DNA from: Triticum aestivum
Taxonomy: Eukaryota; Streptophyta; Magnoliopsida; Poales; Poaceae
Reading direction: 5' to 3'
DNA: 64,000 bases
NCBI RefSeq assembly: GCF_018294505.1
Contig: NC_057800.1
Coordinates: 176,684,113-176,748,112, forward strand
This document shows, one piece after another, positions 32,438 through 44,674 of this stretch. Position 1 is the stretch's first letter; every line of letters starts with the position of its first letter. The notes below the pieces were generated by a model. That model made no database searches, was not told the origin of the DNA, and was given only the letters and a program-made list of their open reading frames with translations. Both the position numbers and the translations under genes were made by a program.

Positions 32438-35206
32438 TTAGGACTCAAAAACTTCCTCCTCTATATCGTCCAACAGGCGGTCTAATTTACAATCCTGTTG
32501 GGAGTATCTAGCAGCCACCTCTACTTGGACATATACTAAACTAACGGGAATTTCTTCCCCATTTGACCCTAGTGGTCCGACCCGGGCCATGTGATTCGGA
32601 GCCAGCTTGGTATATCGTGTTTTTACCATGGCCCAGGCCTCTCGCGCACCCTCTCGGTAGGTCGATATCTTCCATAGTTGGATACGCCGCCACGCTCCCT
32701 TGAATAGCTCTACAAGCTTCTCCATACTCCCTGGAGGGGAGTCGGATGGCCATAAGGCCTTGGCTACACTCCGCATTGTCGGCCGAGCTTGCGTGTGCAA
32801 CTGCGATAGCCCTTGCAGAAGATCACTTGATGATCCGGACACCTCCTCTTCAGGACGGCCCATCAATATACCTGCAATCACAGCTATATCAGCTACTTTT
32901 ACTTCCAAACTGTTATAAGGTAAATACGACCACATACTGAATATGCCGCCTCGCAATTTTTTGTTCTCCTTCACGGAATCGGCTAGCTGGGCCCGCACAT
33001 CCTTCAGCTCTTCGCCCAGCTAGGTGTTTGCATCTTGGAGTTTGTTTTTCTCTTGTTTGACACGGGTCAAAACCTGCTCGCCTGCGGCATGCAGTCTTTT
33101 CGACTCTTTTCCCTCCAATTGATCCGATGATCCTGTTATGATATAAAGCCGCAGTGTTAACACGGTTGCTATGCAATAACTGTTTCTCGATGGAGGGAAA
33201 TATCGCCGGAAGATGTCGCTTTGGATTTTTCCAGTTCGGCGGTCACTGCGTTCAACTGCGTCCGGCACTTTTCTAGCTCTTGGGCTAGCACGTCATTCTT
33301 CTCCGACAGAACCTGGTCATGCAGCGATCCTCAAATCAGTTGTCCCAACTACTTTAAGTCTCGGGGGCTACTGGCATATGGTTATGATAGTCAGACAAAG
33401 TAAACTTACCTGCACATCTTTTAAATGCTGCTTTGTGGCTCTGTTAAGCCCATCTCGAGCAGCTCAGATATATGCATCAGCCGAGCTGAAGGCGTTAAAT
33501 GCCTCTTCTGAAAAGCTAGGGTCTTGTAAAATGGCCCTGGGGTGTCGATGATTCATGGCGCTCTCCACTTCCGAGTTGGTGACTGATACGTCATCCGAAT
33601 CCTCGGCTGGAGGATAGTCCGGCGTCACCCTCGTAGCAGGCCCCGTCTTCACAACGGGATCTGGATCCTGGCCGCGGGAAGTATGGCTTGCCGGACCCCC
33701 GGATATAGTCCGGCACACATTTTTCCTGATACATGGTAAACGGAAAGGTCACAGATGGATGTGACTACCAAGGTACATATTTGCAAATTCATACCTCTTT
33801 GATGAAAGCTCGGCCATATCTTCGTTTGCCTTCCTCTTCGAAGGCTTGCCTAGTGTGGGGGACGCTCTCTTTGGAGATGCCCCCGGGGGAGCATGGCGCG
33901 CTGAACGCCTCCCCTTTTGAGCACAGGACAGTGCGGTGGGTAAGGAGGAATGAGAAAACTCTCTTGGACAAGGTATCTCCAGATTACTTACATGTGAAGC
34001 AAGAAGGAGGCCGGGGTAATCGGCGATGATGGGTACATCTGTACCATCATAGCTCATTTGATACAATATTCCATGTCGAGCTCCACAAATATGTCCGGAT
34101 CTTCCTCATATCCGGGGTCAAGATCCCGGTTGCGATTCTCCGGCTGAGGGGCAGGGTCATGGATCCCCTCAACAGCCTTTCGCCATTCCTGTTAGAAGCG
34201 GATAAGATACTGCCTGTCAAGAATGATTCGGGGACAGGAGTAAAATAGTGGAGCTGAAGCTTACCCAGCTGGGAGGATTATACATGGAAAATCCGTCTCG
34301 ATATTGGAGATGAGTGAACTCCTCCTTCTCCCCTTTATACAGCTCGGCCAGTATTTTGGCCAGGGCGACGGGGGTCTTCGGGCCCTTCCGACCATAGCAT
34401 GAGGCGTCGTCTTCCCCGTTATAATGCCACATGGGCATCCCTCTGTATTGGAGTGGCGGGACCCCCCGCGTTATAGAGATCGCCATTACCTCGACTATTG
34501 ACAATCCGGACTAGGCAAGCGTCTTAATCTTGCCCAGCAGCAGGCTGATCACTGCACTATCCTCTTCCTCGAGGTTCCGAGGACGCCAGCTATGGCGTTT
34601 CTTTAGCGGAGCATTTCAAAACTCGGGGAGGCCCATGCGGACGGAGTCGGGTAGAGCGATGTCGTCGATGTAGAACCATTCGGAAGGCCACTCTTCGGGA
34701 GCTTTCTTCGGCGTGCCGGACAGGTACCCGGTCCCGGCGATGCGCCACACTTCGGCTCCTCCCACGTCAAAAATCGACCTGCCTTGATTGCGAGGGATGA
34801 GGCAGAACAGTCTTCTCCATAAATCGAAATGGGCCTCGCAGCCCAGGAGTAGCTCGCATAGAGCGACATAACCCGCAATATGAAGGATAGAGGCGGGAGT
34901 GAGATAGTGCAGTTGGAGGCCGTAATACTCCAGCAGACCTCGGAGGAAGGGATGGATCGGAAAACTGACACCTCTTAACAAGAAGGGGACGAAGCACACT
35001 CGTTCTCCCATAGACGGATTGGGGAAATCCTCCGCCTGGGTTTTGCCGTTGAAGGAGGCCAATCCTGCTCGAACAGGGACCAGATCTGCAGGAGGGAGAA
35101 ATCCCTGCGTTTGCAACTTCTCTAATTGGCTGTGGGTCACAGAGCACCTCTCCCACTCGCCTTTCTCTAGGTCGGAAAGGGAGGTGGAGCTGGGAATTTT
35201 AGCCAT
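32438..35206 (-). pseudogene. Antisense gene of G3 (Transposase_28-like, coiled coil), decayed
   Basis: Exon 1 (35206-34265, 314 codons) starts MAKIPSSTSLSDLEKGEWER and has the N-terminal domain motif LRGVSFPIHPFLRGLLEYYG followed by ILHIAGYVALCELLLG and HFDLWRRLFCL. A TGA at 34616-34618 interrupts it, but the frame continues to a GTAAGC donor at 34264. An acceptor at 34190-34189 gives a 76-nt intron and an exon 2 beginning EWRKAVEGIHDPAPQPE, in phase 0. Further exons include one with a GTAAGT donor near 33410, a coiled coil (about 33180-33330) and a C-terminal exon (32998-32438) with ALWPSDSPPGSMEKLVELFK. Frameshifts lie between. It is a homologue of the gene at 57564-60625. Function unknown. 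Confidence 0.82.
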
Positions 35207-35280
35207 GTTGGAATGGTCTTTCCTGGCAATCTATGAGGATTTTTCTCCGCGTAGTGCCGAATGGATCTGATACCCAATCT

Positions 35281-35289
35281 CTTTAAATA
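35281..35289 (-). promoter_or_regulatory. Putative TATA box of the G3 antisense gene
   Basis: The minus strand reads TATTTAAAG about 75-80 bp before the ATG at 35206. The homologous gene in G6 has a TATA box at a similar place. Confidence 0.5.
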
Positions 35290-35520
35290 GACGCTCTTTC
35301 TTGCATGGCGGGGGTGTTATTTGAAAAAATACCCCGACCGTCTGCATTTGCCTGGCACGTGGAAGCTGAAGTCAAAGATGCATAGAAGCCGAGGGGTGCG
35401 GCATTGAAATATAAGCTGAATACATTACTTGGAAGTCGTCGGAGGAGGAACCCGCCTTGCAATGTCAAAGTCAATCTGCGCGCCGAACATCTTGTTATTG
35501 AAGCCTGGTTCGGGGGCTAC
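35290..35520 (+). other. 3' end of G3 internal region with polypurine tract
   Basis: Short spacer upstream of the antisense promoter. It ends in the purine-rich GGTTCGGGGGCTAC (35507-35520) directly before the 3' LTR. Confidence 0.7.
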
Positions 35521-36003
35521 TGAGGGAGTCTTGGATTAAGGGGTCCGCAGGCATCCGGCCTGTTAGCCATGGGCCGGACTGATGGGCTGTGAAGACACGA
35601 AGACCGAAGACTGCACCTGTGTCCAGATGGGACTCTCCTTGCCGTGGAAGGCAAGCTTGGTGGCCGAATATGTAGATTCCTTTCTTCGTAACTGACCTTG
35701 TGTAACCCTAGATCCCTCCTGTGTCTATATAAACCAGAGGGCTAGGTCCGTAGATAGGCCGAATACTCATTATCATAGTCATACAGGCTAGACTTCTAGG
35801 GTTTAGCCATTACGATCTCGAGGTAGATCAACTCTTGTAATACTCGTATTCATCAATATCAATCAAGCAGGACGTAGGGTATTACCTCCATAGAGAGGGC
35901 CCAAACCCGAGTAAACATTGTGTCCCCTGTCTCCTGTTACCATCGACCTAAGACGCACAGTTCGGGACCCCCTACCCGAGATCCGCCGGTTTTGACACCG
36001 ACA
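35521..36003 (+). repeat. 3' LTR of G3, 483 bp
   Basis: Begins TGAGGGAGTCTTGG and ends TTTTGACACCGACA. Copia B resumes at 36004 with GGGGGCACCC; GGGGG against GGGAG before the 5' LTR is a TSD with one change. Confidence 0.94.
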
Positions 36004-36430
36004 GGGGGCACCCTAGGACACAAAAGTTGATCATTGATCCCTTAGCCGTGTGTGGTGTCCCCCTCCACCATAATCCACCTCGGTCATATCATCATAGTGC
36101 TTAGGAGAAGCCCTGTGCTAGTAGCTTCATCATCACCGTCATCACACTGTCGTGCTGACGAAGCTCTCCCTCGACACTCAGCTGGATCGAGAGTTCGTGG
36201 GACGTCACCGAGCCGAACATGTACAGATCGCGGAGGTGCCATACTTTCAGTAGTAGGATCGGTCGGATCATGAAGACATACCACTACATCAACCGCATTG
36301 TCATAACGCTTCCGCTTATGGTCTACAAGGGTACATGGACAACACTCTTCCCCTCTCGTTGCTATGCATCACCATGATAGATCTTGCGTGTGTGTAGGAT
36401 TTTTTTTTGAAATTACTGTCTTCCCCAATA
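36004..36430 (+). repeat. 5' LTR of Copia B, last part
   Basis: It continues the LTR after G3 and ends CCCCAATA, where Copia A has CCCAACA, so the terminal CA has become TA. Confidence 0.9.
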
Positions 36431-36431
36431 G

Positions 36432-36444
36432 TGGTATCAGAGCC
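36432..36444 (+). other. Primer binding site of Copia B
   Basis: TGGTATCAGAGCC, the exact complement of the initiator tRNA-Met end, one base after the LTR. Confidence 0.92.
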
Positions 36445-37662
36445 AGGTTTATGCGTAGATGTTATATGAACGAGTAGAACACAAAGGAGTTATGGGCGTG
36501 GGTATATACATATTGCTTGCTGTCAGTAGTTGATTCTTGATTCGGCTATATTGTTGGATGAAGCGGCCCAGACCAACATTATGCGTACGCTTACGCGAGA
36601 CTAGTTCTACCGCGTGATTCCCACACAGGTGGCTAGTGGGTGTTAGTTTCTCCAACTTCAGTTGAATCAGATTCAATGAACATGGTTCTTTCTAAAGATC
36701 AAAAAGCAATCACTATACCCCCGTTGTGGTTTTTGATGCATAGGTAAGAACGGTTCTTGCTCAGCCCGCAGCAGCCATGTAAAACTTGCAACAACAAAGT
36801 AGAGGACGTCTAACTTGTTTTTGCAGGGCATGTTGTGATGTGATATGGTCAAGAAATGATGTTCAATTTTATTGTATGAGATGATCATGTTTTGTAACAT
36901 AGTTATCGGCAACTGGCAGGAGCCATATGGTTGTCACTTTATTGTATGAAATGCAATCGCCATGTAATTGCTTTACTTTATCACTAAGCGGTAGCGATAG
37001 TCATAGAAGCAATAGTTGGCGAGACAACAATGATGCTTCGATTGAGACCAAGGTGTCAAGCCGGTGATGATGGTGATCATGATGGTGCTTTAGAGATGGA
37101 GATCAAAGGCAGAAGATGATGATGGCCATATCATATCACTTATATTGGTTGCATGTGATGTTTATCCTTTATGCATCTTATTTTGCTTCGTTTGGCGGTA
37201 GCATTATAAGATGATCTCTCAATAAATTTCAAGGTATAAGTGTTCTCCCTGAGTATGCACCGTTGCTACACTTCGTCATGCCGAGACACCACGTGATGAT
37301 CGGATGTGATAAGCTCTACGTTCACATACAACGGGTGCAAGCCAGTTTTCCACATGTAGAATACTCGGGTTAAACTGGACGAGCCTAGCATATACAGATA
37401 TGGCCTCGGAACACTCAGACCGAAAGGTCGAGCATGAATCATATGGTAGATATGATCAACATAGTGATGTTCACCATTGAAAACTACTCCATCTCACGTG
37501 ATGATCGGACATGGTTTAGTTGATATGGATCACGTGAGCACTTAGATGATTAGAGAGATGTTTATCTAAGTGGGAGTTCTTAAGTAATTTGATTAATTGA
37601 ATTTTAATTTATCATGAACTTAGACTTGATAGTATTTTGCATGTCTGTGTTGTTGTAGATAG
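36445..37662 (+). other. Untranslated leader of Copia B
   Basis: About 1.2 kb, clearly homologous to 14379-15602 of Copia A. No coding potential. Confidence 0.75.
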
Positions 37663-38618
37663 ATGGCCCGTGTTGTTGTTCCATTGAATTTTAATGCGTT
37701 CCTAGAGAAAGCTAAGTTGAAAGATGATGGTAGAAACTACACGGACCGGGCTGTAACTTGAGGATTATCTTCATTGCTGCACAGAAGAATTACGTCCTGG
37801 AAGCACCGCTAGGTGACAAACCCGCTGCAGCAGCAACGCCAGATGTTATGAACACCTGGTAGAGCAAAGCTGATGACTACTCGACAGTTCAGTGTGCCAT
37901 GCTTTACGGCTTAGAACCGGGACTTCAACGATGTTTTGAACGTCATGGAGCATATGAGATGTTCCAGGAGTTGAAGTTGGTATTTCAAGCAAATGCCCGG
38001 ATTGAGAGATATGAAGTCTCCAATAAGTTCTACAGCTGCAAAATGGAGGAGAATAGTTTTGTCAGTGAACATATACTCAGAATGTCTGGGTACCACAACC
38101 ACTTGACTCAGTTGGGAGTTAATCTTCCTGATGATAGTGTCATTGATAGAGTTCTTCAATCACTGCCACCAAGCTACAAGAGCTTCATGATGAACTATAA
38201 TATGCAAGGGATGGATAAGACTATTCCCGGGCTCTTCATACTGCTAAAGGCTGCGGAGGTAGAAATCAAGAAGGAACATCAAGTGTTGATGGTCAACAAG
38301 ACCACCAGTTTCAAGAAAAAGGGTAAAGGGAAGAAGGGGAACTTCAAGAAGAACAACAAGCCAGTTGCTGCTCAAGTGAAGAAACCCAAGTCTGGACCTA
38401 AGCCTGAAACTGAGTGCTTCTACTGCAAAGGGACTGGTCACTGGAAGCGGAACTGCCCCAAGTATTTGGCGGAGAAGAAGGATGGCAAAGTGAAAGGTAT
38501 ATTTGATATATATGTTATTGATGTGTACCTTACTAATGCTCGCAGTAGTGCCTGGGTATTTGATACTGGTTCTGTTGCTAATATTTGCAACTCGAAACAG
38601 GGGCTACGGATTAAGTGA
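37663..38618 (+). pseudogene. Copia B gag and protease start, decayed
   Basis: ATG at 37663 (MARVVVPLNFNAFLEKAKLK). A one-base deletion near 37747 shifts the frame and the shared amber stands at 37860-37862. From 37899 a 239-codon frame gives the rest of gag with the knuckle CFYCKGTGHWKRNC and the protease site VFDTGSVANICNS, ending in a TGA at 38616-38618 where Copia A has CAA. Confidence 0.88.
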
Positions 38619-39247
38619 AGATTGGCTAAGGACGAGGTGACGATGCATGTGGGAAATGGTTCCAAAGTCGATGTGATCACCGTCGGTACGCTACCTCTAC
38701 ATCTACCTTCCGGATTAGTTTTAGACCTAAATAATTGTTATTTGGTGCCAGTGCTGAGCATGAACATTATATCTGGATCTTGTTTGATGCGAGACAGTTA
38801 ATCATTTAAATCAGAGAATAACGGTTGTTCTATTTATATGAGTAATATCTTTTATGGTCATGCACCCTTGACGAGTGGTCTATTTTTACTAAATCTTGAT
38901 AATAGTGATAAACATGTTCAAAGTATTGAAGCCAAAAGATGCAGAGTTGATAATGATAGTGCAACTTATTTGTGGCACCGCCGTTTGGATCATATTGGTT
39001 TAAAGCGCATGAAGAAACTCCATTCTGATGGACTTCTGGAATCATTTGATTTTGAATCACTTGGTACTTGCGAACCATGCCTCATGGGCAAGATCACTAA
39101 AACTCCGTTCTCCGGAACAATGGAGCGAGCAACAGAGTTATTGGAAATCATACATACTGATGTATGTGGTCCAATGAACATTGAGGCTCGCTGCGGATAT
39201 CGTTATTTTCTCACCTTCACAGATGATTCGAGCAGATATGGGTATAT
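38619..39247 (+). pseudogene. Copia B protease end and integrase N-terminal part
   Basis: After several changes a frame from 38838 shows the integrase zinc module (HRRLDHIGLKRMKK ... CEPCLMGK) and the first catalytic aspartate in IIHTDVCGPM. It stops at SRYGYI where G5 is inserted (TSD TATAT, 39243-39247). Confidence 0.88.
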
Positions 39248-40621
39248 TGATACGTCTCCAACGTATCTATAATTTTTGATTGTTCCATGCTATTATATTA
39301 TCAACCTTGGATGTTTTATATGCATTTATATGCTATTTTATATGATTTTTTGGGACTAACCTATTAACCTAGAGCCCAGTGCCAATTTCTGTTTTTTCCT
39401 TGCTTTAGAGTATCGCAGAAAAGGAAAATCAAACAGAGTCCAATTGACCTGAAACTTCACGGAACTTATTTTTGGACCAGAAGAAGCCCACGGAGTATCG
39501 GAGTTGGACCAGGAGAGTCCCGGGCTGCCCACGAGGGTGGGGGACGCGCGCACCCCCCTGGGCGCGCCCCCTGCCTCGTGGACAGACCGGAGGTCCACCG
39601 ACGTATTTCTTCCTCCTATATATACCCATATACCCTAAAAACTTCGAGGAGCAGAATAGATCGGGAGTTCCGCCGCCAGAAGCCTCAGTAGCCACCGAAA
39701 ACCAATCTAGACCCGTTCCGGCACCCTGCCGGAGGGGGGAACCCTCACCGGTGGCCATCTTCATCATCCCAGCGCTCTCCATGATGAGGAGGGAGTAGTT
39801 CTCCCTCGGGGCTGAGGGTATGTACCAGTAGCTATGTGTTTGATCTCTCTCTCTCGTGTTCTTGAGGTGGTACGATCTTGATGTATCGCGAGCTTTGCTA
39901 TTATAGTTGGATCTTATGATGTTTCTCCCCCTCTGCTCTCTTGTAATGGATTGAGTTTTCCCTTTGAAGTTATCTTATTGGATTGAGTCTTTAAGGATTT
40001 GAGAACACTTGATGTATGTCTTGCGTGGGATAACCGTGGTGACAATGGGTTATTCTATTGATTCACTTGATGTATGTTTTGGTGATCAACTTGTGGGTTC
40101 CGCCCATGAACCTATGCATAGGGGTTAGCACACGTTTTCGTCTTGACTCTCCAGTAGAAACTTTGGGGCACTCTTTGAAGTACTTTGTGTTGGTTTGAAT
40201 AGATGAATCTGAGATTGTGTGTTGCATATCATATAATCATACCCACGGATACTTGAGGTGACATTGGAGTATCTAGGTGACATTAGGGTTTTGGTTGATT
40301 TGTGTGTTAATGTATTATTCTAGTACAAACTCTATGATAGATTGAATGGAAAGAATAGCTTCGGTTATTTTACTACGGACTCTTGAATAGATCGATCAGA
40401 AAGGATAACTTTGAGGTGGTTTCGTACCCTACCATAATCTCTTCATTTGTTCTCCGCTATTAGTGACTTTGGAGTGACTCTTTGTTGCATGTTGAGAGAT
40501 AGTTATATGGTCCAATTATGTTATCATTGTTGAGAGAACTTGCACTAGTGAAAGTATGAACCCTAAGCCTTGTTTCCTAGCATTGCAATACCGTTTGTGC
40601 TCACTTTTATCATTAGTTACC
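39248..40621 (+). repeat. First LTR of G5, 3'-truncated
   Basis: It starts TGATACGTCTCCAACG and matches the second LTR up to GTTACC at 40621; the last about 290 bp are missing. A TATA box lies near 39617-39624. Confidence 0.9.
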
Positions 40622-42171
40622 GTAGCATGCATGTATGGTGAACCGTTATGTGATGAAGTCAGAGCATGGTTTATTTATTGATTGTCTTCATTATGAGTGG
40701 CGGTCGGGGACGAGCGATGGTCTTTTCCTACCATCTATCCCCCTAGGAGCATGTGTATAACACTTTGTTCCGATAACTAATAGATTTTTGCAATAATTAT
40801 ATGAGTTCTTTATGACTAATGTTGAGTCCATGGATCATAAGCACTCTCACCCTTCCACCATTGCTAGCCTCTCTAATACCGCGCACCTTTCGTCGGTATC
40901 ATACACCCACCATAGAACTTCCTCAAAACAGCCACAATATCTACCTATTATGGCATTTCCATAGCCATTCCGAGATATATTGCCATGCAACTTTCCACCA
41001 TTCCGTTTATTATGACACGCTCCATCATTGTCTTATTGCTATGCATGATCATGTAGTTGACATCGTATTTGTGGCAAAGCCACCGTTCATAATTCTTTAA
41101 TACATGTCACTCATGAGTCATTGCACATCCCGGTACACCGCCGGAGGCATTCATATAGATTCATATTTTGTTCTAAGTATCGAGTTGTAATTCTTGAGTT
41201 GTAAGTAAATAAAAGTGTGATGATCATCATTATTAGAGCATTGTCCTAGTGAGGAAAGGATGATGGAGACTGTGATTACCCCATAAGTCGGGATGAGACT
41301 CCAGATGAAAAATAAAATAAAAATAAAAAAGAGGCCATAAAAAAGAAAAAAGGCCCAAATAAAAAAATAAAAAATAAAAAAATGAGAGAAGGGGCGATGC
41401 TACTATCCTTTTACCACACTTGTGCTTCAAAGTAGCACCATGATCTTCATGATAGAGAGTCTCATATGTTGTCACTTTCATATACTAGTGGGAATCTTTC
41501 ATTATAGAACTTGGCTTGTATATTCCAATGATGGGCTTCCTCAAAATGCCCTAGGTCTTCGTGAGCAAGCGAGTTGGATGCACACCCACTAGTTTCTTTT
41601 GTTGAGCTTTCATACATTTATAGCTCTAGTGCATCCGTTGCATGGCAATCCCTACTCATCACATTGATATCTATTGATGGGCATCTCCATAGCCCGTTGA
41701 TACGCCTAGTTGATGTGAGACTATCTTCTCCTTTTTGTCTTCTCCACAACCACCATTCTATTCCACTTATAGTGCTATGTCCATGGCTCACGCTCATGTA
41801 TTGCGTGAAGATTGAAAAAGATTGAGAACATCAAAAGTATGAAACAATTGCTTGGCTTGTCATCGGGGTTGTGCATGATTTAAATATTTTGTGTGGTGAA
41901 GATAGAGCATAGCCAGACTATATGATTTTGTAGGGATAGCTATCTTTGGCCATGTTATTTTGAGAAGACATGATTACTTGGTTAGTATGCTTGAAGTATT
42001 ATTGTTTGTATGTCAATATTAAACTTTTGTCTTGAATCTTATGAATCTGAATATTCTTGCCACAATAAAGATAACTACATGGACAAATATGTTAGGTAGC
42101 ATTCCACATCAAAAATTCTGTTTTTATCATTTACCTACTCGAGGATGAGCAGGAATTAAGCTTGGGGATGT
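40622..42171 (+). other. Remaining internal region of G5, non-coding
   Basis: About 1.55 kb without a supported ORF. It includes an A-rich low-complexity tract (about 41307-41385) and ends with the polypurine tract AAGCTTGGGGATGT directly before the second LTR. The sequence resembles the region between pol and 3' LTR in this element group, from memory. Confidence 0.75.
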
Positions 42172-43836
42172 TGATACGTCTCCAACGTATCTATAATTTT
42201 TTATTGTTCCATGCTATTATATTATCAACCTTGGATGTTTTATATGCATTTATATGTTATTTTATATGATTTTTGGGACTAACCTATTAACCTAGAGCCA
42301 AGTGCCAGTTTATGTTTTTTCCTTGTTTTAGAGTATCGCAGAAAAGGAAAATCAAACTGAGTCCAATTGACCTGAAACTTCACGGAACTTATTTTTGGAC
42401 CAGAAGAAGCCCACGGAGTATCGGAGTTGGACCAGGAGAGTCCTGGGCTGCCCACGAGGGTGGGGGCGTGCCCCCCTACCTCGTGGACATCCCGGAGGTC
42501 CACCGACGTACTTCTTCCTCCTATATATATACCCATATACCCTAAAAACTTCGAGGAGCAGAATAGATCGGGAGTTCCGCTGCCAAAAGCCTCCGTAGCC
42601 ACCGAAAACCAATCTAGACCCGTTCCGGCACCCTGCCGGAGGGGGGATCCCTCACCGGTGGCCATCTTCATCATCTCGGCGCTCTCCATGACGAGGAGGG
42701 AGTAGTTTTCCCTCGGGGCTGAGGGTATGTACCAGTAGCTATGTGTTTGATCTCTCTCTCTCATGTTCTTGAGGTGGTACGATCTTGATGTATTGCGAGC
42801 TTTGCTATTATAGTTGGATCTTATGATGTTTCTCCCCCTCTACTCTCTTGTAATGGATTGAGTTTTCCCTTTGAAGTTATCTTATCGGATTGAGTTTTTA
42901 AGGATTTGAGAACACTTGATGTATGTCTTGCGTGGGATAACCGTGGTGACAATGGGTTATTCTATTGATTCACTTGATGTATGTTTTGGTGATCAACTTG
43001 CGGATTCCGCCCATGAACCTATGCATAGGGGTTGGCACACGTTTTTGTCTTGACTCTCCGGTGGAAACTTTGGGGCACTCTTTGAAGTACTTTGTGTTGG
43101 TTTGAATAGATGAATCTGAGATTGTGTGATGCATATCGTATAATCATACCCACGGATACTTGAGGTGACATTGGAGTATCTAGGTGACATTAGGGTTTTG
43201 GTTGATTTGTGTCTTAAGGTGTTATTCTAGTACGAACTCTATGATAGATTGAACGGAAAGAATAGCTTCGTGTTATTTTACTACGGACTCTTGAATAGAT
43301 CAATCAGAAAGGATAACTTTGAGGTGGTTTCGTACCCTACCATAATCTCTCGTTTGTTCTCCGCTATTAGTGACTTTGGAGTGACTCTTTGTTGCATGTT
43401 GAGGGATAGTTATATGGTCCAATTATGTTATTATTGTTGAGAGAACTTGCACTAGTGAAAGTATTAACCCTAGGCCTTGTTTCCTAGCATTGCAATACCG
43501 TTTGTGCTCACTTTTATCATTTGTTACCTTGCTGTTTATATATTTTCAGATTACAAAAACATATATCTACCATCCATATTGCACTTGTATCACTATCTCT
43601 TCGCAGAACTAGTGCACCTATACAATTTACCATTCTATTGGGTGTGTTGGGGACACAAGAGACTCTCTATTATTTGGTTGCAGGGTTGTTTGAGAGAGAC
43701 CATCTTCATCCTACGCCTCCCACGGATTGATAAACCTTAGGTCATCCACTTGAGGGAAATTTGCTACTATCCTACAAACCTGTGCACTTGGAGGCCCAAC
43801 AACGTCTAAAAGAAGAAGGTTGTGTAGTAGACATCA
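42172..43836 (+). repeat. Second LTR of G5, 1665 bp
   Basis: Starts TGATACGTCTCCAACG after the polypurine tract and ends GTGTAGTAGACATCA before the TSD. It differs from the first LTR by roughly 4 percent in the shared part by eye. Confidence 0.92.
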
Positions 43837-44542
43837 TATATCTACTTAATGAAATATAATTCTGAAACATTTGAAAAGTTCAAAGAATTTTAGAGTGAAG
43901 TGGAAAATCATCATAACAAGAAAATAAAGTTTCTATGATCTGATCATGGAGGAGAATATTTGAGTTACGATTTTGGTCCTCATTTGAAACAATGCGGAAT
44001 AGTTTCGCAACTCACGCCACCCGGAACACCACAGCGTAATGGTGTGTCCAAATGTCGTAATCATACTTTACTAGATATGGTGCAATCTATGATGTCTCTC
44101 ACTGATTTACCGCTATCATTTTGGGGTTATGCTTTAGAGACAGTTGTATTCACGTTAAATAGGGCACCATCTAAATCCGTTGAGACGACACCTTATGAAC
44201 TGTGGTTTGGCCAGAAACCCAAGTTGTATTTTCTTAAAGTTTGGGGCTACGATGCTTATGTGAAGAAACTTCAACCTGATAAGCTCGAACCCAAATCGTA
44301 GAAATGGGTCTTCATAGGATACCGAAGGGAGACTGCTGGGTACACCTTCTATCATAGATATGAAGGCAAGATATTCGTTGCTAAGAATGGATCCTTTCTA
44401 GAGAAGGAGTTTCTCTCGAAAGAAGTGAGTGGGAGGAAAGTAGAACTTGGTGAGGTAATTGTACCCGCTCCCTTATTGGAAAGTAGTTCATCACTGAAAT
44501 CAGTTCCAGTGATTCCTACACCAATAAGTGAGGAAGCTAATG

Positions 44543-44588
44543 ATGATGATCATGAAACTTCTGATCAAGTTACTACCAAACCTCATAG
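44543..44588 (+). repeat. Source copy of a 46-bp local duplication
   Basis: This stretch (ATGATGATCATGAAACTTC onward) recurs exactly at 44675-44720. Copia A has the sequence only at the place matching this copy. Confidence 0.93.
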
Positions 44589-44674
44589 GTCAACCTGAGT
44601 AAGATTCGCACCAGAGTGGTACGGTAATCATGTTCTAGAGGTCATGTTACTTGACCATGACGAACCTACGAACT

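Larger units (their letters stand above)
25506..36003 (+). mobile_element. G3: Tat-type Ty3/gypsy element (Fatima-like) with an antisense gene
   Basis: Complete insertion of 10498 bp: 5' LTR 25506-25988, primer site, gag-pol to 31622, spacer, an antisense gene (35206 to 32438, minus), polypurine tract, 3' LTR 35521-36003. Both LTRs are 483 bp and differ at about 31 positions by eye (6 percent). A solo LTR of a related subfamily lies in the protease region. A second RNase H-like domain and DGGS protease place it in the Tat lineage; the name Fatima is from memory. Confidence 0.92.
39248..43836 (+). mobile_element. G5: internally deleted gypsy element (LTR, 3' non-coding region, LTR)
   Basis: 4589 bp with exact TSD TATAT on both sides (39243-39247 and 43837-43841). 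It holds a 3'-truncated first LTR (39248-40621), about 1.55 kb of 3' internal sequence with no gag, pol or primer site, and a complete second LTR (42172-43836). One deletion from inside the 5' LTR to the 3' non-coding region explains this. The LTR start and the AAGCTTGGGG polypurine tract fit Athila-type Triticeae elements. Confidence 0.9.
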
